Shown piece by piece: positions 56,703 to 64,000 of a DNA stretch of 64,000 bases. How positions within the stretch are numbered: the stretch's first letter is position 1; every line of letters starts with the position of its first letter. Under the pieces are notes generated by a model. The model saw only the letters and a program-made list of their open reading frames with translations, made no database searches and was not told the origin of the DNA. The position numbers and the translations under genes were made by a program. Source of the stretch: Carettochelys insculpta (taxonomy: Eukaryota; Chordata; Testudines; Carettochelyidae); contig NC_134137.1 in assembly GCF_033958435.1 (NCBI RefSeq), positions 320,353,501 to 320,417,500 on the forward strand, written 5' to 3'.

Positions 56703-57138
56703 GGCCGTGTCTACGCTAGCCCCAAACTTCGAAATGGCCATGCAAATGGCCATTTCGAAGTTTACTAATGAAGCACTGAAATACATATTCAGCGCCTCAT
56801 TAGCATGCGGGCGGCTGCAGCACTTCGAAATTGACGCGGCTCGCCGCCACGCGGCTCATCCCAACGGGGCTCCTTTTCGAAAGGACCCCGCCTACTTCAA
56901 AGTCCCCTTATTCCCATCTGCTCACGGGAATAGGGGGACTTCGAAGTAGGTGGGGTCCTTTCGAAAAGGAGCCCCGTCGAGATGAGCCACGCGGCGGCGA
57001 GCCGTGTCAATTTTGAAGTGCTGCGGCCGCCCGCATGCTAATGAGGCGCTGAATATGTGTTTCAGCTCTTCATTAGTAAACTTCGAAATGGCCATTTACA
57101 TGGCCATTTCGAAGTTTGGGGCTAATGTACACATAGCC
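56703..57138. mobile_element. Large palindromic MITE, family 2, CTA target duplication
   Basis: The ends GGCCGTGTCTAC and GTACACATAGCC are flanked by CTA on both sides (56700-56702 and 57139-57141). The arms of about 210 bp are the best preserved of the three copies, with a turn near 56915-56930 (CCCATCTGCTCACGGG). The two small frames within it read the same palindrome and are not genes. Confidence 0.92.
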
Positions 57139-57141
57139 CTA

Positions 57142-60100
57142 GTGAAAGCTATTAGTGGTACTTAAGGAACTCAGTGAGCCAGTGCTTGAGGCAATGATCT
57201 GTGAATAGTCTTGTTTTACCTGTAAGTATGGATTGTGGTTGGTCCTACAAATACAGGTGATCAAGCCACTGCGGGGTTGGGGGGAGAGGACTCCATCTTG
57301 AATTTTGTACTCTTCCAAAAGGGGAAAAAGGGAGAGGAGAACTGAACAAAGAGTCCCTGTCCTAGGGAAATACTATTTAAGATGTGATAAGCAAACAATA
57401 ATTGTCTTCAGGCTGCTTTCCCACCTCAAGAGGACACATGAAAGAACCTGAAAAGAAAAAGCTCTGAGTGCAGAAGCTGTTAGACCGAGGTCAGAAAAAA
57501 GGACAACTCTGGCCTGAAGAATTTTACCTGCAATAAGCACTAGAGTGAGAAATTGTGATTTGTAGCAATTTCTCTTGAGAATTAGGCTTAGCTGGTGGGT
57601 TTTGTTTATTTTAGCTTAGTAACTTATTTTTGTCATCACTTGCAACCACTTAAATCCCACTTTTTATATTTAATAAACATATACACATTCATTATCAAAC
57701 CCAGTGTAAATAGTTACTACCAGTTGCAGTTACTGTTATATAAGTAAGTTCTTATAATTTGCTCAAACTCAATAGTGGTGTGGAATGGAAGTATAAAGTA
57801 TCTGGCTTCCAAATGCCACTGGCAAGATTCATTGTAGTGGGACATGGGGCAAGTGGAGGGTAATTTACACTCTTAATTTCATTAGCGTTTGCCTTCGGTA
57901 TACATCTATGCTGGTGTGGTCTCTGACCATTACCGTTTATCAGCTCAGCAGGCAGGCACAAGCAGCAATGAACTTATCCTGTTGTCTTGCTAAGAAAGGG
58001 TTCTGAACAAAGGGCAAGCTCTGGGGATAATACCTCACCGGAGATGAAAGGGCTTGGTCAGAAAAAGGTTTTGAAGTCCGTAGGATAAAGATGAGGCAGA
58101 TGGGTTCCTTTCACAGCAGATGTATTTCAGTCTCTGTGGGCTGGATAGAAAGGAAAAAGAGAAGTATTTTGCATTTCCTGTTCCCCTTACTGCAGGCCAT
58201 CTTTGCTTACCTGAAATTATTCCTGGCAGAAGCAATCCCACCTATTTATTACAGGGTCAAAATATGGCTGCTATCACATGGAGGAATTAGTGGTGGTGGT
58301 GAGAAAAGCCTTTTCTCTCTCCACAAACACTCCCATGCATTTGGAAGCCATAATGTTGCTGATGCCTCTACACCTGGATGGCAAACATGTAGGGGCAGAT
58401 GGCACTGACTGCTGTACTAAGCACTCCGGACGCACGCCGTGTGTAATATATGTGGCTACACCTATTCTGTACTGGTGAGGGCAACCCTCACTCTCCAGTG
58501 CGTCTGGTCGCCCCAGGGCTTCCCTTGGTTTCCTCCATCACGAACACCGTCCTACCACCATTGCTTAAAGATATACCACCTTTTCCTCCTCCACACCCTT
58601 GCACAAGCTTCAGAGCCATACATGAGCAGTTGGCAAAATGAGCTTGGTCTCTATGAAACAAGACACAGGATGATTATAACTTTGCTACTGAAGATCCCAA
58701 ACTCGGACAAACCTTAGTGGGGCGGCACAGAGTTTTACTGAAAAACTGCCCTAGCATTTTGGAGGAGGTGAACAGCTCTTCAGAGGTTCAGGCCTCCCCC
58801 ATGAACAAACAAACGAGACACTGAAGCAGCATGCTATTTACACTAGCAGGATAACTGTTGCTGGATACTGCAGCTGACAGAATGGGATATAAACAAGTAT
58901 TGCACAGAAAATATTTCACTGCTGTGTTTTCTCCAGAACTGGAAAGTGGGGGTGTGTTCAAAATACAGGCAGAAGTGGGAGGACCGATGAGAAGTGAGAC
59001 TACTAAGGCAAAGTTGGACTGTTTGGCACCGTAGTAAATCAGTATTGTGCAAATTAATGCCGGCTACACAACCTTGCTGTGAATCACTATAGCTACATCC
59101 TTCTTTGTGTCTTGTAAGTTTGCACAACTCTGTTAATCCACTTCTCGCAGGCAGTGCATTCATTTTTGGTGGCTTCTCATGCACCATGTACTTCCAGTCT
59201 TTTATAACACAGAGACAACTTCTTTCAGAACACAGAATTCTACTGAATGGGGGAAAAACAATGCTCAACCGTTGCTGTTGTGACTCCACATTCAAATTCT
59301 CTGCTCCGGCCTGATCACGTGGCAGCTCCACTCACGGTAGTGACTCACTCCATTCAATTGTCGGTGTTTTATAAGACAGGCAGGCACAGAGGTTGATGAA
59401 ACCCAAAAGCAATTGCCTTATGTTAATCCATATAAATAATTACCAGTGATGCTTGGGAAATTGGTCTATTTGGAAGTCTCCAGGATTGCCTGTTGTTCAC
59501 TTAAAGATTTTGAACTGTAAAAAGAAGCCAGTATCTGTATAAAAGACTCTTGGGTTCTGAGTCTCCTTATCTCAGGTCTGTTTAATGTTTTATCAGGGAA
59601 TGCTTTAAACCAAGGATTAGTATCTCCAACCCTGGTTGGATACACCCTGAAATATGCACATTGGACTATAGCCTATAGATTAATTGTGTGAGAACTCTCT
59701 GCATCGACAAACCTCAGCAACGGTACTGTGAATCTGATCTTAGAAATGTATTCATGTCTGTATGTGTGCTGATCTCATTTAACCAATACTCTCTCTTTTC
59801 TTTTTTAATAAATGCTAGTTTAGTTGATAAGAATGTGCTATAAACATGTATTTGAGTTAAGATCTTAAATATTCATCAACCTGGGAGGTAATGTGTCTGA
59901 TCCTTCAGCACTGGTAGGACCTTATTTGACTTGTAGGTCTAGGTGGAGATCTTAGGTGGGGTTGCTTGAGGAGAACTGCTTTGCTAGTTTCTGGGTAACC
60001 AATAAGATATCACAGTAGCTACTTTGTGCTGACTTTGTGCTGGTAAATCTAAGTATTGGAATAGCCACAGGCTTTGGGGAGTGGCTGCACCATTCTTTGC

Positions 60101-60224
60101 ATTTCATCTTAATTGAGTGATTTAATTCAGGGGCAAATGCTGCATGTGATGGGGCAGTAGCCCCATATCGGTAAAAGCCAAGGCTAACACAGCCCTGAAA
60201 GAGGTTTGTCCTGAGGGCAAATCA
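57142..60224. other. Unannotated stretch
   Basis: No recognisable gene or repeat family in 3 kb. The longest frame (162 codons on the minus strand, 59331-58843) has no domain I recognise, no neighbour supports it, and its composition is not coding-like. Confidence 0.4.
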
Positions 60225-60870
60225 GAAGAAAAATTTTGACAGCCAATCGGGGCCCAGCTAGGCCCTTGTAAGAAGGGCTCCTGGACAGAAGTAGGTCACC
60301 TACTAGATCTCTGGAAGGAGAGGTACCTAGCTGCCTGCTAATGAGTGTACCTTGCACAGAGCAGTGTGGGGGAAAATCAGGGTGAGCCAGGGGAGCTGAG
60401 GCCTGAATATGCCCCATGCTGAGGACCAGGAACAGGGGCCCAGAGAGGTATTAGGGCTGCAGAGGACCTGCCGATAGGCAGCAGGTCCAGCTGCCCTTGA
60501 CAATGATGAAGTGGCCAGTTCAGACTACAGTTTGCCCCTGGGGGAAGGGGCTAGAGGTCAAACAGCAGTGGGTCACTGAGACAGTTGGTGGCTTTGGGGT
60601 TATGGAGTTTCCTGGGGGTGGAAGATCCTAGACCATGGATGCTGCTGTGGGACAGTACCTAAGGGAAGGGACACCATGGGAGGGATGTGGGAGGGATGTG
60701 GGGCCTGATGCAATGAGTGATGGAAAACAAGAGGTAATAGCAGGTAAGATAATGGATGGAAGAGTGTTCCAGGCCTGGACTCAGCTAATTCCCAAAGCGG
60801 CCACTGGGAGACACCATGGCAGTGAGTGGTCGAACTGCTACACTGCAGTAAGGGGAGTAGATGCAGCATG
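60225..60870 (+). repeat. LTR-like interspersed repeat, copy 2
   Basis: Same block order as 26390-27140: GGGGCCCAGCTAGGCCCTTG, TACCTAGCTGCCTGCTAATG, GACTACAGTTTGCCCCTGGG, AGCAGTGGGTCACTGA and GGGACAGTACCTAAGGGAAG. The two copies are clearly diverged. Confidence 0.45.
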
Positions 60871-61856
60871 GGAGTTGTGGCTGTGAGATGTATAGTGGTG
60901 TGGAAGATGACTGTGCTGAAGATACTAAAGCAGGCTTTGGTCCAATGTCTCTGTGCTATATGCTAGAGAACCAGAAGATGTCACCATAACATGGAGCACT
61001 GCAGAGGTGCTTGGTACTGCGGTTACCTTTTGCAGTTGGTGCAGTGGAACAAGGGCAGTGTCATCCTTTTGTGAGCCGGCACACTTAGGGTCTTTGAATT
61101 TAGAGGTACCCAAGGATTCTGCGGACTCGTAGTTACTGAGCTACACCTCCGTTAGTACTGAAGATGTGGAGAGATCTGGAGACTACCTCTTGTTTGTGTT
61201 TTCCTTTGGAAAAGAGGTGGTAACTCTCTTCTTCTCCCATTTGTTAGCAGGCTGGTCCCTCCCATGCATTGTCAGTCTGCCAGAAGCTGAGGCCAGCAAC
61301 CAGTGAGCAGGAGTTTGCAGTGCTGGGTCAAATGCTAGGCAGAGGGACATCTCCGTAGCGAATAGTTTTCAGGTCGCTCACTTGCCGAGCATGAGCCTTG
61401 TGGCTGCAGCAATGGGAGCACTTCTGAGCTATGTGTGCTTCCCCCAGGCATAGACACACTTGGCATGTCTGTCTGGGACTGGAATTGGCTCTCAGCAGGT
61501 GATCCCCTGCTCTTCAATCATGTCACTTTCATCAGTGCTCAGCTTCTGTCACTCCTCATCAGGCCTAGGTCTGCCACTCCAGCCCTTCCAACTAGAGTGC
61601 AACTTGCTCTTAGTGGTAACAGCCACAGTATCATAACTAGGAGCATCTTGCCAGGGCAGCATCCCTCACTCTCCCTGGCCCTCCCTGGGTTCCTCACCGT
61701 TCAGCTTTCTGGCCCTGGAGATATCAGCAAATAAGGTTTCTTTTTGCTTCTCCTGTTTTCAGCCCTTGGCTCAAGCCTGCTAGCTTGGGGAAACCCAACC
61801 AGCAAACACCTCTAGCTGCTCTCCTGCCTTCAGCCTTCTTCCAAGTCCCAAACGTA
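60871..61856. other. Unannotated stretch
   Basis: No recognisable gene or repeat. Confidence 0.4.
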
Positions 61857-62115
61857 AGGCTTGTCTGCACTACCACCTTCCCTCAAAGGAAGGATGGTAA
61901 TTAGGGTGTTGGGAGTTTACTAATGAAGTGCTGCCATGCACAGGTGGCACTTCATTAAGCAAATTCCCCCCCGCAGCAACTTCAAAGTTTTAAACTTCGA
62001 AGTACCGGCACGCATCTAGCTGCGGTGGACCCGCTGGTACTTCGAAGTGCCAGGGCAGCTTCCAAGTCCCTTTACTCCTCAGAATTCGAAGGAAGATGGT
62101 AGTGTAGACAAACCC
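61857..62115. mobile_element. Foldback MITE, family 3, internally deleted (259 bp)
   Basis: The ends AGGCTTGTCTGC and GTAGACAAACCC are flanked by GTA and ATA (one mismatch). The left arm matches 49481-49946 (ATGGTAATTAGGGTGTTGGG, ACTTCGAAGTACCGG, CGGTGGACCCGCTGGTACTT). Most of the right arm is gone. Confidence 0.75.
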
Positions 62116-64000
62116 ATACAGTGGCTGACAGCTCTCATCTCCTGCTCCTCTGTCTGAGCCGGTTTCTAACTCACCAGGCCTCTCTCTAGCTGGTCTCTTC
62201 ACTGGGCCCCAGGTGCCATTTTAAAGCCAAATTAATTGCCAAGTATGAGTGTGCTGAGAAAGCACAGGAGGTGCGGCCTTGCTTTGTTTTAAAGAGCCAC
62301 TGCCATCCTGCTATGGGGACTTCTGTCAGGGGCAAAGCTATCACCGGGTGCCCCAGACCCAGAAATCCTCCACTCACCTTTAAGAAGAACTTCCCTACAT
62401 TGTCTAGAACGCGAATGTGCAAAGTGACGGGTGGGCATGAAATTTCACAAGGGGGCACAGCATGATCAGCGGCTGGGTCTCAGCCTCATCCATCTCATTA
62501 AAAATGTTTCAATAAATTACTGTTTTTATGTCCATTTATTCACATTTATATACCAATCAATAACGTTTTTACATTGGACATATTTTCTTGCACACGCTGA
62601 AAGGGGATTTTTTTCATAAGAACATAACCAAAATTTCCGTCGGTTTGGATGACATTAGATGGGTTGCGGGGCCCTGCTAATTGCAGGGATGATAAGTAGG
62701 GCCCAATGTACAAACTTTGCTTACCCCAGTCTAGAATTTCAGGCAGCTTTCACTAATTGCGCGTGTAGGGGCTGGCCTCTTGTCACTAGGCCATAGCCAC
62801 ACTGGTCTGCTCCGAGAAGAGATCCCAGAAAAGGAGTGGTAGCGCTGGAAACTTCATCAAGTCAATCATGTGGAGGATCACTTAGGTTGCCCTCTTTGCA
62901 GGGAGGAGATTTGCCACCACCCCCAGGAGTACAGAAAGAGGGCATCTAGTCTCATACACAGTAGACGTCCTGAGAGCTGTGCAATCTTAAGACACTGATG
63001 GAGGCTCAGGACCATGTGTCCAGAGGCAAAGGTCACCACACATCCATTCTCAGAAGCAAGTTCCCTCAAGCTCTATTCCCATGGGGTCTCCACCCTAGAA
63101 CTTCACTTGGATTTTACACTACTGAGGGACTCATTACATCAAATAACATTGATAACAGCATTTGGTTATTCATAAATCCATATGAGGCTTTAGGGAGACA
63201 TCCCCCTGGCCTTACCCCTTCCTGGCCCACTGAATCTGAACCCTACAACATGTCCTGATAGAGCCCTCCACAGGCCAAGAAGGAAAAGAAGAGAAGTCAA
63301 CATGACCCCACATCAGCAGGCTCGACCAAGTTCAATTCTGCTCGCATTATTGAATAAGAGAATGTATTTTACAGCTCCAGGAGCACAATAGCTGTGAGCA
63401 GGACATCTAGGTCTCAGCACTGAAAAAAAGAATAGGCTTTTTGTTTGAACTTTGAAGCCTTTCCTTCTTCTGATCAATGGAGGCACCATTAGATAACCAG
63501 AGAAGATCGTATTTGAGAAGCTGGCAAGGTGGAAGTCCATATGGCTATTCACACCACACAGAGAGATATTCTTGGACAGCCCAGTAGAATAATGTGTGCG
63601 TGGTGGGACAGATCAGTTTTTGGTGTAGAGCTGCCAAATATCAGGTTAATTACTCTGGTCCAGTAGAATCAATATGCAGACAAATTGCACATAAATAATA
63701 GGCCACACTCTTGTTTTTAAACGATAAGGATTAGAGCAGATGGAAAATTTTCCATTTAACATTTTTGTGACAGAATTCTTTTTTACTAAGTGAACATTGT
63801 CATAAAGTCTATTCTTCAAAACAAATTTCAGTTTCTATCAGAAAGCCAAATCAAGTTGGCTTCCTGCAGCTTGAATTCAAATATTTCAGTGACAAAGACA
63901 TTTTTTTAAATATATAAAAACAAAAAGTCAAAGTTTCCCTCAGACAAAAAACCTTTTCTGACTAGCTCTGACAACCATAATGGAAGTTTCTGATTGTCAT
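62116..64000. other. Unannotated stretch
   Basis: No recognisable gene or repeat to the end of the window. AT-rich parts lie at 62500-62640 and 63700-64000. Confidence 0.4.

Noticed and set aside
10490..57138. Spaced inverted repeats as a CRISPR-like or regulatory array
   Set aside because: The units are dispersed MITEs with their own target duplications in vertebrate DNA; no array spacing and no associated genes.
58843..59331. A 162-codon minus frame
   Set aside because: Composition and lack of motifs suggest a chance frame in unannotated DNA.

Overview
The window reads as gene-poor, intergenic vertebrate DNA from a turtle, probably a hidden-necked (cryptodiran) one. The reasons are the dominance of CR1 LINEs with the usual ATTCTATGAT-type tails, Penelope-like element (PLE) tails, old MIR/CORE-SINE copies, a GC-rich PIF/Harbinger transposon and several families of its short relatives. 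I found no convincing host exon, tRNA, rRNA, CRISPR array or prokaryotic signal. The coding capacity I can support belongs to mobile elements: a two-gene PIF/Harbinger transposon, an older Harbinger transposase relic, an RTE-like LINE, CR1 fragments and the C-terminal GIY-YIG part of a PLE.

Layout. 0.6-4 kb: CR1 copies, one of them split by a PLE tail and a MITE. 4.1-5.5 kb: decayed Harbinger transposase with its intron recognisable. 6.2-7.8 kb: hAT-type non-autonomous element, then the 3' part of a CR1 ORF2. 9.4-11 kb: PLE-like tail and a foldback MITE. 12.3-14.1 kb: a head-to-head PLE pair inserted in a tandem-repeat-rich unit. 16.4-20.5 kb: a 4.1-kb Harbinger with inverted ends, a spliced DDE transposase on + and a Myb/SANT-like gene on -, converging tail to tail. 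20.5-28.8 kb: PLE tails, a MITE, MIR, an LTR-like repeat, and a Harbinger deletion derivative inside a CR1. 30-32.5 kb: LTR-like and direct-repeat-bounded repeats. 33.4-36.6 kb: RTE-like LINE with endonuclease, reverse transcriptase and a terminal zinc-finger-like tail, broken by stops and a frameshift. 38-49.9 kb: many foldback MITEs and nested PLE tails. 50-64 kb: mostly unannotatable sequence with MIR, CR1, a large palindromic MITE and a second LTR-like copy.

How the parts relate. The 4.1-kb Harbinger encodes the two proteins that PIF/Harbinger elements normally use (transposase and Myb-like protein). Two ~710-bp elements keep only its two ends, so they were plausibly mobilised by this family. 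Seven or more further foldback elements share the outer motif TGTCTAC, the inner motif TTCGAA and 3-bp target duplications. A separate theme is PLE tails, repeatedly present as inverted pairs inside one target-site duplication. All of this was read by eye. Repeat ends without a target duplication are approximate, and clade names rest on motif recognition, not on database searches.
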